From assembly GCF_000152985.1 (NCBI RefSeq), contig NZ_CH672395.1, positions 124,001 to 188,000 of the forward strand: 64,000 nt of DNA, read 5' to 3'. How positions within the stretch are numbered: position 1 is the first letter of the stretch; each line of letters opens with the position of its first letter. This DNA comes from Leeuwenhoekiella blandensis MED217 (GTDB lineage Bacteria; Bacteroidota; Bacteroidia; Flavobacteriales; Flavobacteriaceae). Positions 45,042 to 53,063 of the stretch are shown piece after piece. Under the pieces are notes generated by a model. The model was given only the letters and a program-made list of their open reading frames with translations. It searched no databases and was not told where the DNA came from. Made by a program: the position numbers and the translations under genes.

Positions 45042-45521
45042 ATGAAAAAACTTCTACTCTTAAGTATCTTCATCCTAAGCATTTATTCCTGTCAAAACGA
45101 TCAGAAAGCAATCGAACTCACCAGTCTGCTCAGTGAATTGGGGGATGAGACGCAGAATTTTACTGTTTCTTCAGATTCCGTTTCTGAAATTATAGGCAAG
45201 TATGGTACTAGAATAGTGGTAAATTCGGGTGATTTGGTTCATGAAAATGAGCGTTCTGCTATTGGTGAAATTAGATTGGAGCTTACCGAATTAACAACTA
45301 AAGAAGCTTTAGTAAGACACAATGCACAGACCCGTTCTGGTGATGAATGGCTCATATCTGGAGGCGCTTATAATATTCAATTTTTTGATGAGTCTGGTGC
45401 TCAGCTTAGGCTGCGTGATGGTAAAAGTCTGGAGGTTCAATTTCCAAAATTAGTTGATGAACCGATGCAACTTTTTTCAGGTTTAAGAAATGATGAAAGT
45501 GTGATGAACTGGCAGTTGTAG
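45042..45521 (+). CDS. Lipoprotein, N-terminal part of a stop-split gene (probable pseudogene half)
   Basis: 159 residues ending at TAG 45519-45521. Lipoprotein signal ILSIYSC-QND (Cys17), then a beta-rich domain (GTRIVVNSGDLVHENERSAI, GEIRLELTELTTKEALVRHN, SGGAYNIQFFDESGAQLRLR, KSLEVQFP) of a type common in Bacteroidota lipoproteins. The same frame is open straight after the TAG (DIDFEEKRYQSFLVTDTVVL) and joins the next listed frame with no shift. So one ~419-codon gene (45042-46301) is interrupted by a single nonsense codon, or by a sequencing error. Function unknown. Confidence 0.7.
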   Translation: MKKLLLLSIFILSIYSCQNDQKAIELTSLLSELGDETQNFTVSSDSVSEIIGKYGTRIVVNSGDLVHENERSAIGEIRLELTELTTKEALVRHNAQTRSGDEWLISGGAYNIQFFDESGAQLRLRDGKSLEVQFPKLVDEPMQLFSGLRNDESVMNWQL

Positions 45522-45572
45522 GATATTGATTTTGAAGAAAAACGATACCAAAGCTTTTTAGTAACTGACACC

Positions 45573-46301
45573 GTGGTTCTAGATTGTGAATTAACAAGGC
45601 GTTATCGGGTGGATACTTATAAGGCAGTTAAAATGGTTGAGAATTTAGGATTGCGAACATTCCGTGAATTGAAAACATTAAAGAATGATATTGATTCGCC
45701 AAAAGGTGATTCTTTATATTTCTCAAATGATACCTTGGTGCGTTATAGATATATTGATTATTCCGATGACTTTGGCGTAATTGATGAAGAAGTTCTTTCT
45801 AAAAAAAATATTGATAAAATTGTAATTGAGAAAGTGAGACTTGATTCAGTAATGTTCTCAATTAGAAATCCAATAGATTTTATAGCTTCTGAATCTCCTT
45901 GTGACCTTATTGCTAATTCTGGCAGTTTAGGAATTAGCCAAAAATATAAATTTGAATCAGTTTTGTATAAAAGCATTCAATTAGCTAAACTAGGTTGGAT
46001 CAATGTAGATAGATTTTATCCCGATATCGAAGAACGTCTTGAACTGCAGATCAGTAATGGCGATCAACTTACATTATTATATATCATTGACGAATCAAAC
46101 AATACGGTTTTGAATGTGTACGCGGATGAGAGTAAAAAAATTTTACTACCTCAAGGCAAGCAATTTAAAGTATTAGGTTTTTTTCTGGATGGCGAGCAAC
46201 TATTTACTGCTATGAAGCGTATTCGCCTTGTAGAAGATCGTAAAATAGAATTAAAGATGAAGCCTGTTGATTTTAATGAAGTTGGAGGTTATTTAAAATA
46301 A
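45573..46301 (+). CDS. C-terminal part of the stop-split lipoprotein gene (probable pseudogene half)
   Basis: 242 codons from GTG 45573, in the same frame as 45042-45521 and continuous with it from base 45522. The sequence is coding-like to its end (LQISNGDQLTLLYIIDESNN, FKVLGFFLDGEQLFTAMKRI), with strand-rich character and no signal peptide, so alone it would stay cytoplasmic and is unlikely to work. No known domain. It converges on the Coa1-like gene with a three-base gap. Confidence 0.55.
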   Translation: MVLDCELTRRYRVDTYKAVKMVENLGLRTFRELKTLKNDIDSPKGDSLYFSNDTLVRYRYIDYSDDFGVIDEEVLSKKNIDKIVIEKVRLDSVMFSIRNPIDFIASESPCDLIANSGSLGISQKYKFESVLYKSIQLAKLGWINVDRFYPDIEERLELQISNGDQLTLLYIIDESNNTVLNVYADESKKILLPQGKQFKVLGFFLDGEQLFTAMKRIRLVEDRKIELKMKPVDFNEVGGYLK

Positions 46302-46304
46302 CTT

Positions 46305-46748
46305 CTAATAATCCCCCTGATCCAACTGGTTTTGGTTTAAATTGATAAGTTCTCCGGTTTTATCAACTTGAACCTCGAAGATCTCGTAGATCAACGCATC
46401 ATCACTTCCTGAGGTTTTTACGTGTAAGGTAGCGGTGCCGTTAGGCCCTTCAATAGGAATGGTCGCTTCGCTGGTTTTGTGTCCGTTTTTGTAGTTTACC
46501 GAGTAACTGCCCATTCCGTCTTTGGTTATGGGTTCGCCGAGGACTTCTATTACTTGCGGGTTGCTTTTTGCAATTTCCAGAGCATCATTGCCGCCACTGT
46601 CATTTTGAACACTTTTCACAAATCCAAAAATGGCACCTCCAAGAGCCAAAACACCTATAATGATAAAGGTGAAACAACCGCCTACGGGCACGACCCATTT
46701 CCAATTTCTTGACCACCAGCTGCGTTCTTCCGTTACGAGTTCGTTCAT
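46305..46748 (-). CDS. Coa1-family (cytochrome c oxidase assembly factor-like) membrane protein
   Basis: 147 residues. One N-terminal TM helix (WKWVVPVGGCFTFIIIGVLA) after a Trp/Arg-rich start, then a small soluble domain (NPQVIEVLGEPITKDGMGSY, NGTATLHVKTSGSDDALIYE). This TM-plus-domain layout resembles the Coa1 family found in bacteria and mitochondria. No cytochrome oxidase genes are nearby, so a role in oxidase assembly is not supported here. Divergent from the ketoacyl synthase gene. Confidence 0.75.
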   Translation of the reverse strand: MNELVTEERSWWSRNWKWVVPVGGCFTFIIIGVLALGGAIFGFVKSVQNDSGGNDALEIAKSNPQVIEVLGEPITKDGMGSYSVNYKNGHKTSEATIPIEGPNGTATLHVKTSGSDDALIYEIFEVQVDKTGELINLNQNQLDQGDY

Positions 46749-46787
46749 TTTAAGTTCTTTTTGATTGATGTTACTAAACTAAGCGTT

Positions 46788-46822
46788 TTTGATCATTCTC
46801 GATATTTGATGCCTTATTTTTG
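46788..46822 (+). promoter_or_regulatory. Promoter of the biotin-cluster ketoacyl synthase gene
   Basis: TTTG (46788-46791), 23-base spacer, TATTTTTG (46815-46822). A TTG at 46820 that could open the frame is part of the -7 box, so translation must start downstream. The leader contains a 7-bp hairpin TATCTGC-ggt-GCAGATA (46875-46891). Confidence 0.6.
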
Positions 46823-46903
46823 CAGCAGATTAAATGGATTTCTGTCTTCCTTTTAGGAAACAGTAATAGAATAATATCTGCGGTGCAGATAAAGATTGAA
46901 GAT

Positions 46904-48085
46904 GTGAAGCATGTGATCGCAATTACCGGAATGGCTGCAATTTCTGCAGCAGATACCACTGAAAACCAGCTTGGAAAACACGCCCTGTCCTACGACGGCC
47001 AACTTGAGGCTTGGGTAGGCAAACTTCCGTCAGCACTCAAAACTAAGGTTGAAGCCATTCGCACAGAAAACCGAAATTACCAGGCTTTGGATGCTTCAGT
47101 ATTGTATGCGATGTATGTCTCAAGATTGGCGACGCAACAAGCCGGTTGGCAACAAGGAAGTGATTTTGGGATCAACATGGGTTCGTCTCGCGGTGCAACG
47201 CAGCTTTTTGAGCAGTATTTTGAGCATTTCCTTCAGCATCATAAAAGCGAACCATTAGCTTCTCCAACAACAACATTAGGAAATCTTTCTTCTTGGGTTG
47301 CGCAGGATTTACAAAATAACGGTCCTGACATTTCGCATTCCATTACCTGCTCAACGGCTTTGCATGCGATGCTCAACGGCGTAGCCTGGTTGCAAGCCGG
47401 GATGTGCGATAAATTTTTAGTAGGAGGTAGTGAGGCGGCATTGACGCCGTTCACCATCGCACAGATGAAAGCCATAAAAACGTACTCAAGAGCTTCAGCA
47501 GATGCGCAGTTCCCGTGTTTGGCTTCAAATCTTGATAAAACTGAAAATACAATGGTTTTGGGCGAAGGTGCTGCTGCAGTTTGTCTTGAAAAGGGGCGAA
47601 ATGAAAATGCATTGGCGTATATCACCGGAGTAGGTTATGCGACTGAAAAGCTCAAACACGCGGTATCCATTTCTGCGGAAGGATTATGCTTTCAAAAGTC
47701 GATGCGTATGGCGATTGAAGCTGCTTTTGGAACTGATCAAGACGGTCAGATTTTGACCTTTGCAGAAATGACCAAGAAAGTAGATGCAATTGTGATGCAC
47801 GCGCCGGGTACGATTGCCGGTGATAAAACCGAATATCTGGCTATCAAAAAAATATTTGGAGAACGTCTTCCGTTATTAACAACCAATAAGTGGAAGATTG
47901 GTCACACCTTTGGAGCGAGTGGTTTGCTAAGTTTTGAAACGGCGATGCGCATGCTGCAACATAACGAATATGAGGAAGTTCCTTTTATTTCGGCTCAAGA
48001 GTCACCTCAAAACATAAAAAATATCCTGGTGAATGCAGTTGGTTTTGGCGGTAACGCTGTGAGTATTTTAATAAGCAAGGCATAG
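46904..48085 (+). CDS. Beta-ketoacyl-ACP synthase (KAS I/II type) in the biotin cluster
   Basis: 393 residues from GTG 46904 (MKHVIAITGMAAISAAD). Decarboxylating thiolase-fold condensing enzyme with the full triad Cys149 (SITCSTALHAMLNGVAWLQA), His299 (VMHAPGTIAGDKTEYLAIKK) and His334 (NKWKIGHTFGASGLLSFETA), plus EGAAAVCLE. More diverged than housekeeping FabF. The position between bioA and bioB suggests it helps build or channel the pimeloyl chain; no bioC, bioH, bioI, bioW or bioZ is seen in the window. The exact start (GTG 46904 or 46913) is uncertain. Confidence 0.82.
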   Translation: MKHVIAITGMAAISAADTTENQLGKHALSYDGQLEAWVGKLPSALKTKVEAIRTENRNYQALDASVLYAMYVSRLATQQAGWQQGSDFGINMGSSRGATQLFEQYFEHFLQHHKSEPLASPTTTLGNLSSWVAQDLQNNGPDISHSITCSTALHAMLNGVAWLQAGMCDKFLVGGSEAALTPFTIAQMKAIKTYSRASADAQFPCLASNLDKTENTMVLGEGAAAVCLEKGRNENALAYITGVGYATEKLKHAVSISAEGLCFQKSMRMAIEAAFGTDQDGQILTFAEMTKKVDAIVMHAPGTIAGDKTEYLAIKKIFGERLPLLTTNKWKIGHTFGASGLLSFETAMRMLQHNEYEEVPFISAQESPQNIKNILVNAVGFGGNAVSILISKA

Positions 48086-48122
48086 TTTGCCCTAGTTATA
48101 AACAACATATTTAGTATTTTTG
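48086..48122 (+). promoter_or_regulatory. Possible bioB promoter
   Basis: TTTG (48086-48089) and TATTTTTG (48115-48122) with a long 25-base spacer. Confidence 0.45.
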
Positions 48123-48188
48123 AAACCGCTTCCAGAACTTAAACTTCATAAATTCTGATTTTGAAGATTTGGGTTTTTAAGTATAAAA

Positions 48189-49277
48189 ATGATTTACATG
48201 AGACACAATTGGACCCGCGAAGAAATTCTAGAGATTTATAATAAACCCTTGATGGAATTGCTTTATGAAGCTGCCACTGTACATCGTGAGTTTCACGATC
48301 CCAATACGGTACAGGTTTCAACCCTACTTTCAATAAAAACAGGTGGATGTCCCGAAGACTGTGGGTACTGCCCTCAGGCAGCGCGCTATCATACAGATAT
48401 CGAAGGGAATGATCTTATGGGAGTGCAGCAGGTTAAAGCGCAGGCTTTGCGCGCCAAAGCAGCCGGAAGCTCACGTGTTTGTATGGGAGCTGCCTGGAGA
48501 AATGTAAAAGACGGTGAAGAGTTTGATCAGGTTTTAGAAATGGTGCGTACCATTAATAAACTGGATATGGAAGTATGCTGTACGCTAGGGATGATCACCG
48601 AAAATCAGGCGCAGCGTCTGGCAGAGGCTGGTTTATATGCATACAATCATAACTTAGATACTTCTGAAGATTATTATAAAGATGTGATCTCTACTCGTGC
48701 CTTTCAGGATCGCTTAGATACTATAGGCAATGTACGTAAGACCAATGTTACGGTATGTAGCGGTGGAATCATAGGAATGGGAGAAAAAGTAGAAGACCGT
48801 GCAGGAATGCTGGTGGCGCTGGCTACTTTAGATCCGCAGCCCGAGAGTGTGCCTATCAATGCGCTTGTAGCAGTTGAAGGAACTCCGATGGAAGATATAG
48901 AACCTATTTCTATTTGGGAAATGGTGCGTATGGTTGCCACTACCCGTATTGTAATGCCGCAAACTCAAGTGCGACTAAGTGCAGGACGTACACAGATGAG
49001 TAGAGAAGGGCAGGCCATGTGTTTCTTTGCCGGAGCAAATTCGATTTTTGCCGGTGATAAATTGCTTACCACACCTAACCCTGATGTGAATGAGGATATG
49101 GAAATGTTCAAGCTGTTAGGATTAAATCCACAAGCACCTTTTGTGAAAAAAGCACAACCGGAAACTGTTGAAGCAGCAGATTCTCAACATTTGCCTAAAG
49201 GCGAAAAACCAAAATGGTCACGACCAGGGCATACCATTCCGCGTAATGAAGAAGCAAAGGCAAAGGCTAAAGCTTAA
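48189..49277 (+). CDS. bioB: Biotin synthase
   Basis: 362 residues. Radical-SAM sulfur insertion into dethiobiotin. CxxxCxxC motif GGCPEDCGYCPQAARYH with Cys54, Cys58 and Cys61; the second-cluster region includes SSRVCMGAAWRNVK and MEVCCTLGMITENQA; also YNHNLDTSEDYYKDVIS, VCSGGIIGMGE and RLSAGRTQMSREGQAMCFFA. An ATG at 48198 (MRHNWTREEIL) is an equally good start. The C-terminus carries a Lys/Ala-rich tail (NEEAKAKAKA). Confidence 0.95.
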   Translation: MIYMRHNWTREEILEIYNKPLMELLYEAATVHREFHDPNTVQVSTLLSIKTGGCPEDCGYCPQAARYHTDIEGNDLMGVQQVKAQALRAKAAGSSRVCMGAAWRNVKDGEEFDQVLEMVRTINKLDMEVCCTLGMITENQAQRLAEAGLYAYNHNLDTSEDYYKDVISTRAFQDRLDTIGNVRKTNVTVCSGGIIGMGEKVEDRAGMLVALATLDPQPESVPINALVAVEGTPMEDIEPISIWEMVRMVATTRIVMPQTQVRLSAGRTQMSREGQAMCFFAGANSIFAGDKLLTTPNPDVNEDMEMFKLLGLNPQAPFVKKAQPETVEAADSQHLPKGEKPKWSRPGHTIPRNEEAKAKAKA

Positions 49278-49295
49278 TTAAATTTTAGAGCATAC

Positions 49296-50162
49296 TTGAA
49301 ACTTACCGAAATACATAGGGTAAAAAGCATTACCAAAGCGGAGTTTGTAAAAAACTACCTCAAGCCACAAAAGCCGGTGGTTATAGAGAATCTCATAGGA
49401 GATTGGCCGGCCTATGACAAGTGGAGTTTAGATTATATAAAAGAGATCGCCGGCGATAAAGAAGTGCCGCTCTATGATGACCGCCCGGTAACGCACGAAG
49501 ATGGTTTTAACCAGGCGCATGCTAAAATGAAAATGGCCGATTATATCGATTTGCTAAAGCGCGAACCTACCAACTATCGTATTTTCTTGTATAATATTAT
49601 GAAGGAAGTGCCTTCACTTAAGAAGGATTTTAAGTTTCCGAAAATAGGATTGCGGTTGATCAAGCAGATCCCGATGGTGTTTTTTGGGGGTGAGAACTCT
49701 AAAGTATTTATGCACCACGATATCGACTGGGCAAATATTTTACACTTTCATTTCCACGGAAAAAAACGCTGTATTTTATTTCCGCCAGATCAAACAGAAA
49801 ACCTGTATAAAGTGCCACATTCTTTGATAACAAGAGAGGATATTGATTTTGACCATCCGGATTATGAGAAATTCCCTGTGCTTAAAAAAGCTGAAGGTTT
49901 AGTGTGTGATCTGAAACACGGGGAAACTTTATATATGCCCGAAGGCTATTGGCATTATATGAAGTATGTAACGCCCGGATTTAGCATGAGCTTGCGTGCA
50001 TTGCCTAGAAAGCCTAAACACCTCTTACAAGCCGTGTATAACGTTTTTATCATGCGTCATTTTGATAACTTGATGCGTCGCCGTAAAGGACAAGCCTGGA
50101 TTGATGAGAAAAACGAGCGTGCTATTGCAGAAACCCATAAAAAACACGGGTTGGCGGTTTAA
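49296..50162 (+). CDS. Cupin-like (JmjC/cupin-8) protein
   Basis: 288 residues from a TTG start 18 bases after bioB. N-terminal KPQKPVVIENLIGDWPAYDK and core KVFMHHDIDWANILHFHFHG, KKRCILFPPDQTENLYKVPH, DLKHGETLYMPEGYWHYMKY. The HxD pair (HHDID) and later His (YWHYM) fit the Fe(II) triad of JmjC-type 2-oxoglutarate oxygenases such as protein hydroxylases. Substrate unknown. Its end overlaps the convergent recX gene by four bases. Confidence 0.83.
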   Translation: MKLTEIHRVKSITKAEFVKNYLKPQKPVVIENLIGDWPAYDKWSLDYIKEIAGDKEVPLYDDRPVTHEDGFNQAHAKMKMADYIDLLKREPTNYRIFLYNIMKEVPSLKKDFKFPKIGLRLIKQIPMVFFGGENSKVFMHHDIDWANILHFHFHGKKRCILFPPDQTENLYKVPHSLITREDIDFDHPDYEKFPVLKKAEGLVCDLKHGETLYMPEGYWHYMKYVTPGFSMSLRALPRKPKHLLQAVYNVFIMRHFDNLMRRRKGQAWIDEKNERAIAETHKKHGLAV

Positions 50163-50638
50163 GGAATCAACGCTTTAGCCTTTTCATAAACCCAATCTCC
50201 CGGCCAGCCGCGGTACATTAAGTAGTCGGCTAATTTTTTACGCTTTTTGTATTTGTCTTTTTCGGTGAGTTGGTCAAAACGCTTTTGAGCCAGTGCGTCA
50301 AACGTATTTCGGTATTCTTCTTCGGGGATTTCGGTAAAAGCTTTGTTGATGAGATAGGTGCCTATTTCGCGTTGCTTCAATTCTTGTTTGATGCGGTTTT
50401 TTCCCCATTTTTTATGGCGAAATTTTCCGCGAGCAAAACTGCGCGCAAAGCGTTCTTCATCTAGAAATTTATGCTGGAGTAAGTGGTACATGATCGCGTC
50501 TACAGCATCGGGGATCATTCGCATTTGAATCAATTTTTCGCGCACCTCTTTATGACAGCGATCTTGGTAGGCGCAATAGGCCTCAAGCTTGCGCTTGGCT
50601 TCTTCTACAGTATAGGTTTTTGTGGGTTGTTGATTCAA
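50159..50638 (-). CDS. recX: Regulatory protein RecX
   Basis: 159 residues from TTG 50638. Three-helix repeats typical of RecX: TVEEAKRKLEAYCAYQDRCH, LLQHKFLDEERFARSFARGK, FRHKKWGKNRIKQELKQREI, and YLMYRGWPGDWVYEKAKALI. Modulates RecA filaments. recA is not in the window. Shares no clear promoter; rng upstream ends with its own terminator. Confidence 0.92.
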   Translation of the reverse strand: MNQQPTKTYTVEEAKRKLEAYCAYQDRCHKEVREKLIQMRMIPDAVDAIMYHLLQHKFLDEERFARSFARGKFRHKKWGKNRIKQELKQREIGTYLINKAFTEIPEEEYRNTFDALAQKRFDQLTEKDKYKKRKKLADYLMYRGWPGDWVYEKAKALIP

Positions 50639-50754
50639 AATTCAAAGTTGAGAATTCAAATTTAAGGTCTTTTTACGCCAATACATACCGGACGGATTAA
50701 AAGGTTTCAACCGCTCTTCTTCAGGAGCAATGCTTATTAGAGTAATAAGGGTCC

Positions 50755-50790
50755 AATAAAAAACCCCCACCGTTTGCACGATGAGGGTTG
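50755..50790 (-). terminator. Terminator downstream of rng
   Basis: On the minus strand a GC-rich imperfect stem (50764-50774 with 50779-50789) ends in GGGGGTTTTTT. The remaining gap to recX (50639-50754) shows no gene or repeat I can support. Confidence 0.65.
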
Positions 50791-50797
50791 TTTCAGT

Positions 50798-52333
50798 TTA
50801 TCTAATTTCTTTCCCGTCTTTTGTAAAACGGTACTCGAGATACGTGTAAGCATCTCTGGGCATTATCTTAACCCATTTTTTGTGTTCTAAAAACCATTTA
50901 GAACGTACTGAAGGGAAGCCTTTTGTCAAGAAGGCTGCTATAAACGGATGCGTGTGTAACGTGATCTTTTTATAGTCTTTTTTGAATAGTTTGATCAAAT
51001 CTGCTTGTATGCGATTTACAACACTAATAGGCGCTTCGATCTCACCGTCTCCGTTAGGGTCTTTTTCGCGAGTTTTTATATTCATCTCGGGACGCACACG
51101 TTGACGTGTGATTTGTATAAGACCAAATTTACTAGGCGGTAAAATTTTATGCTTGGCACGATCGTCGCTCATTTCATCACGCAAGTGATTAAACAGTTTT
51201 TTGCGATTTTCGGCTTTGCCCATATCGATAAAATCTACAACAATGATCCCACCCATATCACGCAGACGTAGCTGTCTTGCGATTTCGGTGGCAGCGATCA
51301 AATTCACTTCTAAAGCAGTGTCTTCCTGACTTTTTGCTTTGCTTGAACGATTACCGCTATTTACATCTATTACGTGAAGGGCTTCGGTATGTTCTATTAC
51401 CAGATAAGCGCCTCTACTCATAGAAACGGTTTTGCCAAACGAAGTTTTTATTTGACGCTCTATGCCATGTTTTTCATAAATAGGCACAGTGTTTTGATAG
51501 AGTTTTACGATACTTTCTTTGTTAGGTGCAATCTCTTGCAAGTAATCTTTGATTTGGTAGTACAATGTTTCATCATCTACGCAGATGTTTGTAAACGAGT
51601 CATTAAAGAGGTCTCTTAACATAGAAGAGGCTCTGTTCATCTCGCCTAAAACTTTACTGGGTAAATGAGCATTGTGTAATTTTTTACACATGGCGGTCCA
51701 GCGGTCCACCAAGTTTTGTAGATCTTTGTCTAACTCTGCAACCATTTTTCCTTCAGCGACTGTGCGCACAATTACGCCAAAACCTTTTGGCCGTATGCTT
51801 TGCATCAGACGTTTAAGTCTTGCTTTTTCTTCGCGGGACTCTATTTTTTGAGAAATAGAAATTCGGTCAGAAAAAGGAACGAGAACCACATATCTCCCGG
51901 CGATAGAAAGCTCACTGCTTATTCTGGGGCCTTTAGTTGAGATGGGTTCTTTTACTACTTGAACAAGAATTGACTGGTTAGATTTAACAGCATCCGCTAT
52001 TTTTCCGTTTTTGTCAATGTCTTTTTCTGCAGGAAAGTTTTTTAAGGAAAAATCCTTGAGTTTACCTGTGCTTACACGTTTTACAAATTTCAAAAGAGTG
52101 GGAAGCTGAGGTCCTAAATCGTGATAGTGCAAAAATGCATCTTTCTCGTAGCCAACATTGACAAATGCGGCATTAAGACCAGAAACCGTTTTGCGTATTT
52201 TGGCGATAAAAATATCACCTACACTAAACTGGTTGTCTTCCTCATCCTTATGTAATTCTATTAGTTTACCATCTTTTAAAAGGGCAAAATCAACTGAAGT
52301 GGAACTGGATCGAATTATTAATTCATTATTCAC
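50798..52333 (-). CDS. rng: Ribonuclease E/G family protein
   Basis: 511 residues from GTG 52333. S1-like N-terminal domain (FSVGDIFIAKIRKTVSGLNA, AFVNVGYEKDAFLHYHDLGP), 5'-sensor/RNase-H-like part (GFGVIVRTVAEGK) and the DNase I-like catalytic segment LHVIDVNSGNRSSKAKSQED and DMGGIIVVDFIDMGKAENRK with its Asp residues. Processes rRNA and decays mRNA. The size fits RNase G rather than RNase E, with no C-terminal scaffold. Typical flavobacterial neighbour of HU and mutY. Confidence 0.95.
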   Translation of the reverse strand: MNNELIIRSSSTSVDFALLKDGKLIELHKDEEDNQFSVGDIFIAKIRKTVSGLNAAFVNVGYEKDAFLHYHDLGPQLPTLLKFVKRVSTGKLKDFSLKNFPAEKDIDKNGKIADAVKSNQSILVQVVKEPISTKGPRISSELSIAGRYVVLVPFSDRISISQKIESREEKARLKRLMQSIRPKGFGVIVRTVAEGKMVAELDKDLQNLVDRWTAMCKKLHNAHLPSKVLGEMNRASSMLRDLFNDSFTNICVDDETLYYQIKDYLQEIAPNKESIVKLYQNTVPIYEKHGIERQIKTSFGKTVSMSRGAYLVIEHTEALHVIDVNSGNRSSKAKSQEDTALEVNLIAATEIARQLRLRDMGGIIVVDFIDMGKAENRKKLFNHLRDEMSDDRAKHKILPPSKFGLIQITRQRVRPEMNIKTREKDPNGDGEIEAPISVVNRIQADLIKLFKKDYKKITLHTHPFIAAFLTKGFPSVRSKWFLEHKKWVKIMPRDAYTYLEYRFTKDGKEIR

Positions 52334-52501
52334 GCTTCATTAAATTATATCCACAGCATCATCCACAACGGATTGCTGCAAAAGATTAAACATTATTTTT
52401 CACAGGATTTTGTGTTTACGATAGGAGATATTTGTTTTCTAAAATAGCTTCAGAAAATTATCTCCAGATGTCAATGAACAGTATTATACGAGATGTATAA
52501 T

Positions 52502-52536
52502 AAAAGAAAAAGTAGTGCTAGACTACTTTTTCTTTT
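52502..52536 (-). terminator. Terminator overlapping the end of the small basic protein gene
   Basis: Perfect 15-bp stem 52502-52516 / 52522-52536, 5-base loop. The promoter-proximal arm includes the last Lys codons and the stop codon of the gene at 52523-52615. Confidence 0.8.
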
Positions 52537-52615
52537 TGTGACGGTTAGCACGACGACGTTTTTTACGCTTGTGCGTCGCTACCTTGTGTCTTTTTCTTTT
52601 CTTACCACTTGGCAT
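52523..52615 (-). CDS. 30-residue basic protein (AURKAIP1/COX24, mS38-like)
   Basis: ATG 52615 to TAG 52523. The first 20 residues are MPSGKKRKRHKVATHKRKKR, then RRANRHKKKK; more than half are Lys/Arg. It resembles the C-terminal motif of mitochondrial ribosomal protein mS38 (AURKAIP1/COX24), and I recall similar short proteins annotated with that domain in Bacteroidota. A ribosome-associated role is plausible but not shown. It lies between rng and HU and is easily missed for its size. Its last codons form one arm of a terminator. Confidence 0.8.
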   Translation of the reverse strand: MPSGKKRKRHKVATHKRKKRRRANRHKKKK

Positions 52616-52639
52616 AAGAACTCAATTTAAAATTAATAG

Positions 52640-52936
52640 TTAGTTTTCGTCTACAGATACGTTAGACTTAACGCCTTCTACAAATACCTTTGCAGGTTTG
52701 AATGCAGGGATGTTATGTGCTGGTATCTTGATTGTAGTGTTCTTAGAAATGTTACGGCCGGTTTTCTCAGCACGAGTTTTAATGATAAAACTTCCAAAAC
52801 CTCTCAGGTAAACATTGTCACCACCTTCTAATGAATTTTTAACTTCAGTCATGAAGGTCTCAACAGTTGCTTGTACATCGTTTTTCTCGATTCCTAGTTT
52901 CTCAGAAATTTTGGCAACAATATCTGCTTTTGTCAT
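52640..52936 (-). CDS. hup: HU-family DNA-binding protein
   Basis: 98 residues. Bacterial histone-like fold: MTKADIVAKISEKLGIEKND, VYLRGFGSFIIKTRAEKTGR, then NTTIKIPAHNIPAFKPAK, where the conserved Pro near the arm tip intercalates DNA. Nucleoid architecture. A strong promoter lies upstream (52974-53005), and the small basic protein gene follows 24 bases downstream. Confidence 0.94.
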   Translation of the reverse strand: MTKADIVAKISEKLGIEKNDVQATVETFMTEVKNSLEGGDNVYLRGFGSFIIKTRAEKTGRNISKNTTIKIPAHNIPAFKPAKVFVEGVKSNVSVDEN

Positions 52937-52973
52937 TACTTGTTATTTTAGGGGTTAAAAATTTTCAAGGGTG

Positions 52974-53005
52974 CAAATATACATATTAATAAATCAATAT
53001 TTCAA
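52974..53005 (-). promoter_or_regulatory. Promoter of the HU gene
   Basis: Minus-strand TTG (53005-53003), 21-base spacer, TATATTTG (52981-52974); transcript leader about 30 bases. Confidence 0.65.
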
Positions 53006-53063
53006 GCGTAAAAGATTAAAATATAACTAGATAAACGGTTAATTTGACCAAAAGGTATTTTTT

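Noticed and set aside
46820-46903. TTG start for the ketoacyl synthase adding 28 residues
   Set aside because: The codon lies in the TATTTTTG box, and the extension has no similarity to ketoacyl synthase N-termini, which begin just before ITGM.
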